NCBI RefSeq assembly: GCF_015711605.1
Contig: NZ_JABTEZ010000003.1
Coordinates: 930,001 to 994,000 of the forward strand
DNA: 64,000 bases
Reading direction: 5' to 3'
From: Planomonospora sp. ID67723
GTDB taxonomy: Bacteria; Actinomycetota; Actinomycetes; Streptosporangiales; Streptosporangiaceae
The notes under the pieces were generated by a model. That model saw nothing but the letters and a program-made list of their open reading frames with translations. It made no database searches and was not told where the DNA came from. Shown one piece after another: positions 48,974 through 57,639 of the stretch. Each line of letters begins with the position of its first letter. The stretch's first letter is position 1. Both the position numbers and the translations under genes were made by a program.

Positions 48974-50566
48974 ATGTTCTCTGTCCGATGTACGTCTGCA
49001 CTCGCAGGGGTGGCGCTCGTCGCCGTATCAGTGCTCACCGTCCACGCTCCGGCCGTCGCCGACGCCGCCCGGGGCATCGGGGACTTCAACGCCGACGGGT
49101 TCGACGATCTCGTCGTCGCTTCCCCGCTGGAGGACGTGGGCGGCGTCCAGGACGCCGGAGTCGTACGGATCTTCTACGGCGGGCCGGACGGCCCCGCCTC
49201 GGGCGGTGTCCAGACGATCACCCAGAACTCCGGCAACCTCGGCGGCAACGCCGAGCCGGCGGATCGTCTCGGCGCCGCCATCGCCGTAGGGGACTTCCTG
49301 TTCGGAGCCGGGTCGGAGCTGGTGATCGGCGTTCCCGGCGAGGACGATGACGAGATCGCCGGAGACCAGGCCGACTCCGGCGTGATCCATATCCTGACCG
49401 GCGGCACGGGTGTCCTGCTCAACGCCAGCACCGCGATCACGCTGGACCCGGTGGGCGCGCAGCTGGGCCTTGCCGAGGTCGAGGCGGGGGATCAGTGGGG
49501 AGCGGCGCTCGCGGTCGGGAGGGCCGGCCGGTCCGGTTCGGATCTGGCCGTGGGCGGTCCGGGCGAGGACCTCGCCGTGGTCGACGCCGGCGCGGTCGAC
49601 GTGCTCCACTTCGAGGGCGGCGTGCTGTCCGGCGCGCGCCGGCTGCACCAGGACGAAAGCCTGGTCGAGGGCGTCGCGGCCGCCGGGGACCGGTTCGGCG
49701 CCGCCGTCGCGATGGGCAACTTCGACGGTGACAGTTTCGACGACCTGGCCGTGGGCGTCCCGGCCGACCAGCAGAACAGCGTCGACCCCGGCGGCGAGGT
49801 GAACGTCTTCTACGGCGCCAGTCCCGTTCCGCTGACCGGAGCCGACGATCAGCTGTGGGCCCAGGGCGCGCTGCCCGGCGGGCGGGAGCCCGAGGACGCC
49901 TTCGGCGCCGCGCTGGCGGTCGGTGACTTCGACGGGGGCCCCGACGACCTGGTCATCGGCGCTCCGGGGGAGACCGGCGGATCGGGCGTGGTCCACGTCG
50001 TGTACGGCACCGCCGGGGGCCTGGGCACGGCTCGCACCCAGCTGTGGAGCCAGAGCTCGGCGGGTGTCTCCGAGACCTCCGACCCGGGCGACCGCTTCGG
50101 CGCGGTGCTGGCGGCCGGCGACTTCAACGGCGACAACCAGGACGACCTGGCCATCGGCGTGCCCGAGGAGGACCGCGAGGTCGACAACCGGTCCGACGTC
50201 GGCGGGGTGAACGTCCTGTACGGCGAGAACGACGGGCCCAACTCGCCTGACGATCCGGCCCTCGGGGTCGACCACCAGCAGTTCTTCGTGCAGATATCGA
50301 TCGGCGCCAACGCCGAGCAGGGCGACCGGTTCGGCGCGGGCCTGGCCGCGGGCGACTACGACGACAACGGCGAGGCCGACCTGGCGGCCGGGGTGCCGGG
50401 CGAGAACGTCTCGGGCGCGGCGGGCGCCGACCACGGCCAGGTCAACGTCGTGTACGGCAAGGGCCCGATCTTCTCCTTCGGGGGGCTCGATCCCGACTCC
50501 AGCCTGACGATCCAGCGTCCGGCCACCCCCCAGGCGGGCGGCCAATTCGGTGCCGTCCTGCGCTGA
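48974..50566 (+). CDS. Secreted FG-GAP / integrin-alpha-like beta-propeller protein
   Basis: A 530-residue exported protein. The signal peptide ends near residue 30 (HAPAVADA). The rest is seven FG-GAP blades, each with a calcium loop and FGAAxAxGDF motif: IGDFNADGFDDLVVASP, FGAAVAMGNFDGDSFDDLAVGVP, FGAALAVGDFDGGPDDLVIGAP, FGAVLAAGDFNGDNQDDLAIGVP and FGAGLAAGDYDDNGEADLAAGVP. It should be a calcium-stabilised extracellular adhesion or scaffold protein. No enzyme domain or LPXTG anchor is seen. The ATG at 48974 begins the signal peptide. A perfect 30-base palindrome follows the stop. Confidence 0.92.
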   Translation: MFSVRCTSALAGVALVAVSVLTVHAPAVADAARGIGDFNADGFDDLVVASPLEDVGGVQDAGVVRIFYGGPDGPASGGVQTITQNSGNLGGNAEPADRLGAAIAVGDFLFGAGSELVIGVPGEDDDEIAGDQADSGVIHILTGGTGVLLNASTAITLDPVGAQLGLAEVEAGDQWGAALAVGRAGRSGSDLAVGGPGEDLAVVDAGAVDVLHFEGGVLSGARRLHQDESLVEGVAAAGDRFGAAVAMGNFDGDSFDDLAVGVPADQQNSVDPGGEVNVFYGASPVPLTGADDQLWAQGALPGGREPEDAFGAALAVGDFDGGPDDLVIGAPGETGGSGVVHVVYGTAGGLGTARTQLWSQSSAGVSETSDPGDRFGAVLAAGDFNGDNQDDLAIGVPEEDREVDNRSDVGGVNVLYGENDGPNSPDDPALGVDHQQFFVQISIGANAEQGDRFGAGLAAGDYDDNGEADLAAGVPGENVSGAAGADHGQVNVVYGKGPIFSFGGLDPDSSLTIQRPATPQAGGQFGAVLR

Positions 50567-50606
50567 GCTCCCGCGCCGGGGCATCGAGAGAAGGCCCGGC
50601 CACCCT

Positions 50607-50636
50607 GTGGCGCGTCCCGGATCCGGGACGCGCCAC
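50607..50636. terminator. Perfect 30-base palindromic terminator
   Basis: Positions 50607-50636 are fully self-complementary (beginning GTGGCGCGTCCC), giving a 13-bp stem with a minimal loop. It separates the FG-GAP gene from the terpene operon; no T-run follows. Confidence 0.75.
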
Positions 50637-50967
50637 TCTGCAGCACGGAGCCGGTTCACCGGGCCTCCGGAGCTTCGCGTCGTGGCGGTGACCGGATCCT
50701 TTGCGGGTTGTTGACTCACAGTAGTTATCAAATTACTTTGAGTGAAGCAACGGGGCTCGGGCACAGCCGGATCCCCGCTCCTGCCCTGCCGACGCCGAGC
50801 GGAGGTGGCCCGTTCCGGTGAGGCCGGCAGCCGCACTCCGCACCACCCGCCACCTCAACCGTTCCCGTCACGAGCTCAGCCCCGCACGGGCCGCCGGCCT
50901 CCCCGCCGCCCGGACCCGTGACGGCTGCGGCCCGTACCCGTTTCCCGCCGACGAGAGGAGTGGTGGC
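50637..50967 (+). promoter_or_regulatory. Terpene operon promoter region with a 10-bp operator-like dyad
   Basis: An AT-rich island at about 50705-50750 interrupts GC-rich DNA. ACTCACAGTA (50714-50723) and TACTTTGAGT (50734-50743) are inverted arms matching at 9 of 10 positions, spaced 10. TTGACT overlaps its left arm and TACTTT its right, with 17 bases between, so the dyad would cover a promoter reading into the prenyl synthase gene. A related AT-rich island is at 55825-55860 before the opposing operon. Confidence 0.5.
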
Positions 50968-52074
50968 ATGGCGACCGGCCACGACAGCACGACCGGGTTC
51001 CTGACCGAACTCCAGGTGAGCGTCGGCTCGGCGCCCGGCGGCCGGTCGGCCGGTGAGATCCTGGCCGAGGCCCGGGCGATCACCGAACCGGCTCACCGGG
51101 CGGCGGTGGAACGACTGCCCGATGAGATACGGCACATCACCGGATACCACGCCGGCTGGTGGGACGCCGACGGGCGGCCCTGCGCCGACACCGGGAAAAC
51201 GGTCCGCCCGGCACTGGTCCTGGCGTGCGCGCGGGCGATCGCCGATGGCGCCGGCCGGCCCGATCGGGCCGGACCGGAGGCCGGGGCGGTGCGCGCGGCG
51301 ATTCCGGCGGCGGTGGCGGTGGAGCTGGTACACGACTTCTCACTCCTGCACGACGACGTGATGGACGGTGACCCGATCCGGAGGCACCGCCCGGCCGCCT
51401 GGGCGGTGTTCGGGACCGGCAGCGCCGTCCTGACCGGCGACACCCTGGTCACTCTGGCCCTGGACATGCTGGCCGACGCCGGGGCCGGCGCGAAGGTGCT
51501 GACCACGGCGCTGCTGAGGTTGTGCGGCGGGCAGAACGCCGACCTGGTGTTCGAAGGGCGCAGCGATGTCACCATCGCCGAATGCATGACCATGGTGGCG
51601 GGCAAGACCGGTGCACTGATGGGCTGCGCCTGCGAGCTGGGGGCGCTGGCCGGCGGCGCCGATCCGGCTCGCGCGGCCCGGCTGCGTGAGTTCGGCGAGC
51701 ATCTGGGCCTGGCCTTCCAGCTGGTCGACGATCTGCTCGGCATCTGGGGAGATCCCGGGATCACGGGCAAACCCGTGCACAGCGATCTGGCGGCGCGCAA
51801 GAAAAGCCTTCCGGTGGTGGCCGCGCTGACCTCACGGACACCGGCCGGTGCGCGCCTGGCGCGGCTGTACGAACAGAAAGGCACCCTGGACGCGCAGGCC
51901 CTGGCACGGGCCGCGCAGCTCGTCGACGCCTCCGGCGCCCGGCGCTGGGCACAGGAGCAGGCCCGCCACCATATGGAGACCGCTCTGGAGTGTCTCGGAC
52001 GGGCCGATCCGGCTCCGGAGGCCGCGGCGGACCTTCGGACCCTGGCCCGGCTCGTCGTCCACCGGGACCGCTGA
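50968..52074 (+). CDS. Polyprenyl (geranylgeranyl/farnesyl) diphosphate synthase
   Basis: A 368-residue trans-isoprenyl diphosphate synthase. The first Asp-rich motif is LLHDDVMDGD (Asp129 onwards), followed by the RRHRPA Arg pair; FQLVDDLLGIWGD is the second motif; GKTVRPALVLACA near 75 is the usual FQLGGKRIRP-type block. It condenses IPP with allylic diphosphates in the cytosol and should feed the adjacent terpene synthase. Chain length depends on residues before the first motif (FSLLHDD); a C15 or C20 product is likely, C20 favoured by context. The ATG at 50968 follows AGAGGAG by seven bases. Confidence 0.93.
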   Translation: MATGHDSTTGFLTELQVSVGSAPGGRSAGEILAEARAITEPAHRAAVERLPDEIRHITGYHAGWWDADGRPCADTGKTVRPALVLACARAIADGAGRPDRAGPEAGAVRAAIPAAVAVELVHDFSLLHDDVMDGDPIRRHRPAAWAVFGTGSAVLTGDTLVTLALDMLADAGAGAKVLTTALLRLCGGQNADLVFEGRSDVTIAECMTMVAGKTGALMGCACELGALAGGADPARAARLREFGEHLGLAFQLVDDLLGIWGDPGITGKPVHSDLAARKKSLPVVAALTSRTPAGARLARLYEQKGTLDAQALARAAQLVDASGARRWAQEQARHHMETALECLGRADPAPEAAADLRTLARLVVHRDR

Positions 52075-52199
52075 CATGACCGTCCGGGGACGCCTGCGAC
52101 CACCGGCAGGCCCGGGCGGAGGCCTCGAGCCCGCCGCGCCGACGGCGTCCCGGCACGTCACGCTCGCACGACACACCGCTTCACCACCAGGAGACCTCT

Positions 52200-53309
52200 A
52201 TGCCCTATGAGGCCAGCACCCCCGCGCCCCTGCCGCCCGCGGAGGCGGCCCGTGTCATGGCCGACCTCCAGCCGCCGCCGCTGTTCTGCCCGATCGACCC
52301 GGCGGTCAACCCCGCCGCCCAGCGCGTCGAGCAGCGCGCCGTCGCCTGGGTCGACGAGGCCGGCTTCTGCGCCGACCCGAGTGAGCGGGCCTGGGTGATC
52401 GCGACCAAGAGCGCCGACTTCTACGCCCGGTTCGCCCCGCACGCCGGTGAAGACGGGCTGCTCGCCGCCGTCCTGTGGGTGTACTGGGGGTTCGCCTTCG
52501 ACGACGCCCGTTGTGACAGCGGGCACTTCAGCCACCATCTCGCCGAGTTCGTCCCCATGGCCGCACGCGTGCAGCGGGCGCTGGAACGCCCCTGCCCCGA
52601 CGCGGCGGACGACGCGTACGCCCGGGCCCTTCACGACATCGCGACGCGCTTCCGCCGTACGGCCACCCCCGTGCAGTTCCACCGGTTCGTCGCCGCGCAC
52701 CGTGCCTGGCTGGCGGGCGTGACCTGGCAGATCGCCAACCAGGCGACGGGCACCATGCCCTCCCTGGAGGACTACATCACCATGCGTCTGCACTCGGCAG
52801 GCGGGGAGCCGACCTTCGCGATGCTGGAGATCGCCAACGGAATGGAGGTCCCGGCCGCGGAGATGGACGGCCCCGCGTTGCGCGCGCTGACCGAGATGGC
52901 CATCCTGACCGCGGCGCTGGACAACGACCGTCACTCGCTGACCAAGGAGCTGAGCCGCCGGCAGACCGGCCAGAACGTCTACACCGTGCTGCTGCACCGG
53001 CACGCCGGCTCCCTCGCCGAGGCCATGCACGAGGCCGCGCGCTTGCGTGATCGCGTCCTGTGCCGGTTCCTGCGGTTGCGGGAGACCGTGCGGCCCCGGC
53101 TGAGCACCGCCGCCGGCTGCTATGTCGACGGGCTCGCCCACGGCATCCGGGGCAACGCCGAATGGGGCCTGCGCGTCCCCCGGTACCTCAGCCGCGGGTT
53201 CACCCCGGACGAGCCCGGGGACACCCCCATCACCTGGGCCGAAGGCCCCTTGGACGACAGGCCGCTGACCCTGCCCACCGTGGCCTGGTGGTGGGACCCC
53301 GAGCTGTGA
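52200..53309 (+). CDS. Class I terpene synthase
   Basis: A 369-residue terpene cyclase. The metal-binding motif is D101-D102-A-R-C-D106 in FAFDDARCDSG; the NSE triad is N242-D-R-H-S246-L-T-K-E250; the RY pair near the C-terminus lies in LRVPRYLS; the effector Arg region precedes ATGTMPSLEDYITMR. These are all the residues needed for diphosphate ionisation. With the diphosphate synthase just upstream it forms a minimal terpene cluster, perhaps for a diterpene; no P450 is adjacent. The ATG at 52200 follows AGGAGACCTCT. The product is not predictable here. Confidence 0.93.
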   Translation: MPYEASTPAPLPPAEAARVMADLQPPPLFCPIDPAVNPAAQRVEQRAVAWVDEAGFCADPSERAWVIATKSADFYARFAPHAGEDGLLAAVLWVYWGFAFDDARCDSGHFSHHLAEFVPMAARVQRALERPCPDAADDAYARALHDIATRFRRTATPVQFHRFVAAHRAWLAGVTWQIANQATGTMPSLEDYITMRLHSAGGEPTFAMLEIANGMEVPAAEMDGPALRALTEMAILTAALDNDRHSLTKELSRRQTGQNVYTVLLHRHAGSLAEAMHEAARLRDRVLCRFLRLRETVRPRLSTAAGCYVDGLAHGIRGNAEWGLRVPRYLSRGFTPDEPGDTPITWAEGPLDDRPLTLPTVAWWWDPEL

Positions 53310-53351
53310 CCCCGGCGCGTCGCGGGTGGTGTCCGCCGTGCCGGAGGCGGG

Positions 53352-54872
53352 TCAGAGGCCGCCCGGCGGAACGTTCTTCCGCCGCGACCACCACAGCAGG
53401 CCGCCGACGGCGATCGCGGCGGCGAGCAGTCCCTTGGTGTCGCCACGCCGTGCGCCCCTGGCGCGCAGGGAGCCGATGCGTACGGTGAAGTCCCGGTTGG
53501 CCATGTCCCGGATCAGCCCGCGAAACTGCTCGGGCGCCAGCGTGTTGCCGATCATCAGGTCCATCGCCGTGCGAGCGGCCTGGATCTCCGAGACGGACTC
53601 CGCGGCCAGGCGGATGAGGATGTCGCGCAGTTCCTCTTCGAAGACCTCGGTGAGAGCCAGCTCCGGTGCCAGGTACCGGACCGACCCCTCGATGTTGGCG
53701 AACGACTTGCCCAGCAGGGACACCACCGGGCTGGTCTGGATGCCGCGGCGGGTGGAGTACTTCAGCACCGACGTCAGGGTGACGCCGAAGTCGAGGTCCT
53801 CCAGTGACGCGGTCGCGATCTTGGGAACCAGGATGGCCATGTCACCGGCGAAGCCGGCGATGTCCGCCCAGGGGGTGGCCTTGCCCAGCTCCACCCAGGC
53901 GCGGGCGAGGCCGGGGCCGTCGTTGTGCGCCAGGCTCAGCAGGACCGTCATCATCGTCATGCTCATGCGCCGGTCGACCCGTCCGACCATGCCCCAGTCG
54001 ATCAGATGGGCCTTCTCGCCCGGTGCGACCAGGATGTTGCCGGGGTGCGGATCGGCGTGGAAGAACCGGTCCACGAAGTAGCCGCGGTACATGAACGCCA
54101 GCAGATCGCGGCCGATGCCGACCCGCTGCTTCTCGGGGAGCGACTGCCTGTCGACCTCCCGGATGGACCGGCCCGGTGCCAGGCTTTGCACCAGCACCTT
54201 GGGTGTCGCCCAGATCACCTCCGGCACGTCGAGATACTCGAACTCCTCGACCAGTCTCCGGGCCCGGTTCATGTTGGCGGCCTCGACGGTGAAGTCGAGC
54301 TCGGCCTCCATGGCGTCGAAGATGACGTTGAGCATGGACTCGACGTCGATGACGGCGTTGAAGTCGGGAAAGCACCTGGCGACGAGGCGGGCGGCCTTGC
54401 GCATCATCGCCATGTCGTCGAGCACGATCGAGCGGATGTCGGGTCTTTGAATCTTGAGAACCGCGCTGCCGCCCCCGGGCAGGACCACCTTGTAGGCCTG
54501 GGCGAGCGAGGCGGACCCGAGGGGCCGCGCATGCTCGATCCTGTCGAAGCGGCGTTCCCAGCCGGGTCCCAGCTCGGCGGCCAGCACCGGCTCGAAGATC
54601 GAGAAGGGGGCCACGGACACGTGGTCGTGCAGCTTCGCCAGCTCGGCCATGGTGGCCGGAGAGACGATGTCCGGACGCGTCGACAGCATCTGCCCGGCCT
54701 TGACGTAGAAAGGGCCCAGGCGCTCCAGCGCCTGCCGGACGGCCTGCGCGGCGACCGGATCGTCATGGTCACCGGTCTTGCGCCGCCCCCGTCCCGACAG
54801 CGCCCTGGCCGCTCCGGCGCCGGCGAGTTCGGCGAGCACTCCGGTCACGGTGAGCAACCGCCTGGAACTCAT
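53352..54872 (-). CDS. ABC1/UbiB atypical kinase family protein
   Basis: A 506-residue protein of the UbiB/ADCK family. The defining KxGQ motif is VKAGQMLSTRPDIVS (about 52-66); the Ala-rich loop is GSASLAQAY; the ATP lysine is in AVLKIQRP; HADPHPGNIL (catalytic loop) and IDWGMVG (DFG equivalent) follow. The C-terminus has one hydrophobic helix (AAAIAVGGLLWW), a membrane anchor. Family members support isoprenoid-quinone or lipid biosynthesis through ATPase activity. The ATG at 54872 overlaps the stop of the PhaR-like gene by four bases. It converges on the terpene synthase gene 42 bases away. Confidence 0.93.
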   Translation of the reverse strand: MSSRRLLTVTGVLAELAGAGAARALSGRGRRKTGDHDDPVAAQAVRQALERLGPFYVKAGQMLSTRPDIVSPATMAELAKLHDHVSVAPFSIFEPVLAAELGPGWERRFDRIEHARPLGSASLAQAYKVVLPGGGSAVLKIQRPDIRSIVLDDMAMMRKAARLVARCFPDFNAVIDVESMLNVIFDAMEAELDFTVEAANMNRARRLVEEFEYLDVPEVIWATPKVLVQSLAPGRSIREVDRQSLPEKQRVGIGRDLLAFMYRGYFVDRFFHADPHPGNILVAPGEKAHLIDWGMVGRVDRRMSMTMMTVLLSLAHNDGPGLARAWVELGKATPWADIAGFAGDMAILVPKIATASLEDLDFGVTLTSVLKYSTRRGIQTSPVVSLLGKSFANIEGSVRYLAPELALTEVFEEELRDILIRLAAESVSEIQAARTAMDLMIGNTLAPEQFRGLIRDMANRDFTVRIGSLRARGARRGDTKGLLAAAIAVGGLLWWSRRKNVPPGGL

Positions 54873-55207
54873 GCGTCTCCCCGGATTCGGAGGGTGGTGT
54901 GACGGCGGCCGACCGGGTCGGCCGCCGTCTGCGGCGGCCGGTCCAGCACGCGGGCCAGGGCGTCCGGGGCCGCCTGCGCACAACGCGGCAGCGTGCTGCG
55001 CAGGACTTCGACCAGCACCTCGTTGGTGCACTCCGCCCCGGTGTGCTGCCGGTGCGCCCGGAAAGACCGCCCGGACCGCACGTCGTCACACAGCTCGTCC
55101 AGACCGATGTGACGGTGCTCGTCGAGGTCGTAGAGCCGCCCGTCGGCCTTCAGGCGCAACCGTCTGGGCCGTCGCCCCCGGTCACCCGGGGGAAGTCCGC
55201 CGGTCAT
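54869..55207 (-). CDS. PHA/PHB synthesis regulator-like (PhaR N-terminal domain) protein
   Basis: A 112-residue small basic protein. Residues 20-70 match the N-terminal DNA-binding domain of polyhydroxyalkanoate accumulation regulators: RLYDLDEHRHIGLDELCDDV, then RSFRAHRQHTGAE and TNEVLVEVLRSTL. The C-terminal PHB-accumulation part is absent and replaced by an Arg/Pro tail. PhaR proteins repress phasin genes and bind PHA granules. It lies between a phasin-like gene and the ABC1 kinase gene, in one operon with 4-bp overlap to the latter. The role in this actinomycete is inferred; no PHA synthase is in the window. Confidence 0.7.
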   Translation of the reverse strand: MTGGLPPGDRGRRPRRLRLKADGRLYDLDEHRHIGLDELCDDVRSGRSFRAHRQHTGAECTNEVLVEVLRSTLPRCAQAAPDALARVLDRPPQTAADPVGRRHTTLRIRGDA

Positions 55208-55228
55208 CCCCGGCCTTCCCCCGCCGCT

Positions 55229-55648
55229 TCAACTCGCCTCGCTGTCGGGACGGGAGGCCCGGACCTGCCGGGACAGCCCTTCGACCCGGCGGCTGAGTTT
55301 GGCGATGTGGTCGGCGAGGTCGTCCACGTCCTCCCGGGACCGGTCCGCGCCGTGGTCGCGTGGCCGCTCCCGGGAGCCGCGCCGGTCACGGCGGCTGTCG
55401 CAGCGGCGCATCTTCCGGCACAGCTCCACCAGGTCGTCCAGGATCTCGTCGATCTCGTCGTCGGAGCAGTCCTCCCAGTCCCAGTCGCCGTCGTCCCGGT
55501 CATCGTCGTCCCAGTCGTCGTCACGGTTCTCGACGGCCTTGCGCGCGGCCCTGCGCAGGTCGCGCTCGACGTCGCTGGCGCGGTCGAGAACGTCCTCGAT
55601 CAGGTCGCCGATCCGTCGCGTGGTTCCTCTGCGGCGTCGCCTGGGCAT
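55229..55648 (-). CDS. Highly charged hypothetical protein, possibly phasin-like
   Basis: A 139-residue protein of unknown family. It has a basic N-terminus (MPRRRRRGTTRR), a helix (IGDLIEDVLDRASDVERDLRRAARKAVE), an acidic Asp/Trp-rich loop (about 42-60), a second helix (DEIDEILDDLVELCRKMRR), a basic Arg/Asp tract and a C-terminal coiled-coil heptad pattern (VDDLADHIAKLSRRVEGLSRQV split over the last 35 residues). This helix layout and its PhaR-like neighbour are reminiscent of phasins, but the sequence itself gives no family match. The start ATG at 55648 has GGAGGTC upstream. First gene of the leftward operon. Confidence 0.65.
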   Translation of the reverse strand: MPRRRRRGTTRRIGDLIEDVLDRASDVERDLRRAARKAVENRDDDWDDDDRDDGDWDWEDCSDDEIDEILDDLVELCRKMRRCDSRRDRRGSRERPRDHGADRSREDVDDLADHIAKLSRRVEGLSRQVRASRPDSEAS

Positions 55649-55940
55649 GCTCTGACCTCCTTGATCGTTGCTTCACGGCCGGTCGGCCAACGGTCGTCGC
55701 CGGTGACGTCCTGGAAGCCGTGCGTCGGCGGGCCGGCGGCCGGGCCGGGGAAGGACCCTCGGCACTTCACCCACGGCGCGTTCCCCGTCCGGCCGGCATA
55801 GTCAAGAGGCGCATCCCGCTTGACTACTTTAAGTAAGTTACTGAATACGGTAAGTGATAGTGCAAGGCCGAGTCAATGAGCTCTCCGGCCCGGCGGCGAC
55901 ACGAACGGCGGCCGTCGCCTGCCGGCCGTCCGGATCCCGG
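55649..55940 (-). promoter_or_regulatory. Promoter region of the leftward phasin-like operon with a TACTTTAAGTA site
   Basis: The 11-base symmetric word TACTTTAAGTA (55825-55835) is followed by GTTACTG and GGTAAGTGA in an AT-rich island of about 45 bases; the rest is GC-rich. The words TACTT, GTTA and CAGTA (minus strand) also occur in the island at 50714-50743 before the terpene operon. The same regulator could bind both. Confidence 0.45.
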
Positions 55941-56168
55941 TCAGGCCGCCGGGGCGAGCGCGGGACGGCGGGCGGGGGAGGTGCGGGGAAGGGGCGGGCG
56001 GTGCGGGGCGACGGCGCGGCCGTCGGGCAGGAGCTCGCCGGTGTCGTCGAACAGCACGACGCCGTTGCAGAGCAGGCTCCAGCCCTGCTCGGGGCGGAAG
56101 GCGACGGGGCGCGCGGCCTCGCGGTCGGATGCGTACGCCGAGGGACAGGAGGGCTCGTGCTGGCACAT
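55941..56168 (-). CDS. DUF5999 family small protein
   Basis: A 75-residue protein with the family pattern: MCQHEPSCPSAYASDREAAR, then HPEQGWSLL-like FRPEQGWSLLCNGVVLFDDT, then GELLPDGRAVAPHRP. Two Cys in the first eight residues and a third at CNG may bind metal. It is common in Streptomyces and relatives, with unknown function. The ATG at 56168 follows GAGGT by five bases. A second ATG at 56226 with a stronger ribosome site opens an overlapping frame (see findings). It lies head-to-tail with the amylase-family gene. Confidence 0.85.
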   Translation of the reverse strand: MCQHEPSCPSAYASDREAARPVAFRPEQGWSLLCNGVVLFDDTGELLPDGRAVAPHRPPLPRTSPARRPALAPAA

Positions 56169-56292
56169 GGCGGACCTCGATGGTCGGCTCGGGTAACGGC
56201 TGCTCGCCGTCGAACTCCCTCAGCATCGCCTCCTCCCGCGCCCGGGTCCCCGTACAAATACCGGTGACGCCGCTCTGTGCGGAAATACCGGT

Positions 56293-57597
56293 TCAGCGGG
56301 GGCCGAGGACGGCCCAGCCGTGCGCGGGGACCAGGCCGGGGTCCGAGGCGTCCGAGGGGCCGGCCTGCGACGACTCCAGCACGGAGAGGCCGCCCGCCTC
56401 CACGGGGAGGCGGCGGGGGTGGTCGTCGAGGTTGAGCAGCGTGAGCAGTTCTCGGCCGGGGCGGTCCGGGTCGGCGGAGGCCAGTACGGCGGCCCGGTTG
56501 TCCAGGTACGGCACGGCGGTGCGCGCCCTGACCAGCCACGGGTGACGGCGGCGCAGCGCGATCAGCCTCCGGTGCAGCCGGTAGGCGGGCCCGCCGGCGG
56601 GGGAGAGGCCGGCGGGGGAGGCGGGGAACGCCGGGCGGACCGCGTCGTCTCCGCCCGCCCGGTCCTCCTTGACGCCGTGGAAACCCTGCTCGTCGCCGTA
56701 GTAGACGCTGGGCACGCCGCCGACGGTGAACAGCACGGCCAGGGCGTGGCCGAGGTGGCGGCCGTCGGCCAGGCGGCTGGCCAGCCGGGTCACGTCGTGG
56801 TTGCCGGTGAAGGTCAGCGGTGTGAAGGTCTCCAGGAACCCGTTGTGCCGCTCCAGGGCCCAGGCCAGCTCGTAGAGGTTGCCGTCGTTGAGCGAGCTCC
56901 AGATCGCCTTCCACAGCTCGTATTGGGTGACCGAGTCCAGCCCGCTGGCGCCGACGTAGGCGGCGTAGTCGCCGTGCAGCACCTCCCCGGCGAACCAGGC
57001 GCCGGGATGGCGCGGCCGGACCTGCTCCAGGGCGCGCATCCAGAAGCCCGGCGGCACCGCGTATGCGGCGTCGAGCCGCCAGCCGGAGGCGCCCCGGCCG
57101 AGCCAGTGGTCCATGACGCGCACGACGTGGTCGAGTACGGCCGGCTCGGCGTGGTCGAGTGCGACGAGGTGGTGGTGGCCCTCGAAGGTCTCGTAGTCCT
57201 GCCCGCTGCGGCGGAACCAGGCCGCGGCGCGCGGGTCGGCGCCCGCCCGCCGGAACACCGGGAAGCCCCGGGCGACGTGGTTGAACACCCCGTCCAGGAG
57301 CAGGTGCAGGCCACGGTCGCGGGCGGCGGCGGCCAGCCGGTCGAAGTCGGCGTCGTCACCCAGCCGGGGGTCGATCCGGAAGTGGTCGACCGTGTCGTAG
57401 CCGTGGGTCTCGGAGTCGAAGATCGGTCCCAGCTGCAGGCCCGAGCAGCCCAGCTCGACGGCGTAGTCCAGCCAGTTCTCCAGGTGCCGCAGGCGGTGCC
57501 GTACCGGCTCGGCGGGCGGGAGCGCGGCGGCCTCGGCGCCGGTGAACCCGAGCGGGTACACCTGCCACCAGATCACGTGGTCGGCCCATGACGCCAC
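56293..57597 (-). CDS. GH13 alpha-amylase family glycoside hydrolase
   Basis: A 434-residue intracellular GH13 enzyme. The conserved regions are HLLLDGVFNHVARGF (region I), GWRLDAAY with the nucleophile Asp near 171 (II), FAGEVLHGD with the acid/base Glu near 204 (III), and FTGNHDVTR with the third Asp near 267 (IV). There is no signal peptide. The N-terminus VIWWQVYPLGF begins the barrel, and a short C-terminal beta domain follows. It acts on alpha-glucans or maltooligosaccharides. The GTG at 57597 has AAAGGAG five bases upstream, which settles the start. Dyads upstream suggest LacI-type sugar control. Confidence 0.93.
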   Translation of the reverse strand: MASWADHVIWWQVYPLGFTGAEAAALPPAEPVRHRLRHLENWLDYAVELGCSGLQLGPIFDSETHGYDTVDHFRIDPRLGDDADFDRLAAAARDRGLHLLLDGVFNHVARGFPVFRRAGADPRAAAWFRRSGQDYETFEGHHHLVALDHAEPAVLDHVVRVMDHWLGRGASGWRLDAAYAVPPGFWMRALEQVRPRHPGAWFAGEVLHGDYAAYVGASGLDSVTQYELWKAIWSSLNDGNLYELAWALERHNGFLETFTPLTFTGNHDVTRLASRLADGRHLGHALAVLFTVGGVPSVYYGDEQGFHGVKEDRAGGDDAVRPAFPASPAGLSPAGGPAYRLHRRLIALRRRHPWLVRARTAVPYLDNRAAVLASADPDRPGRELLTLLNLDDHPRRLPVEAGGLSVLESSQAGPSDASDPGLVPAHGWAVLGPR

Positions 57598-57639
57598 GGT
57601 GGCTCCTTTGCCGAAGGTCCCCGAGGGGGACGCTTGACT

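Noticed and set aside
48091-50836. Minus-strand open frames opposite the FG-GAP gene
   Set aside because: The repeated Val/Asp/His pattern is the antisense of the FG-GAP repeats, not a separate repeat protein.
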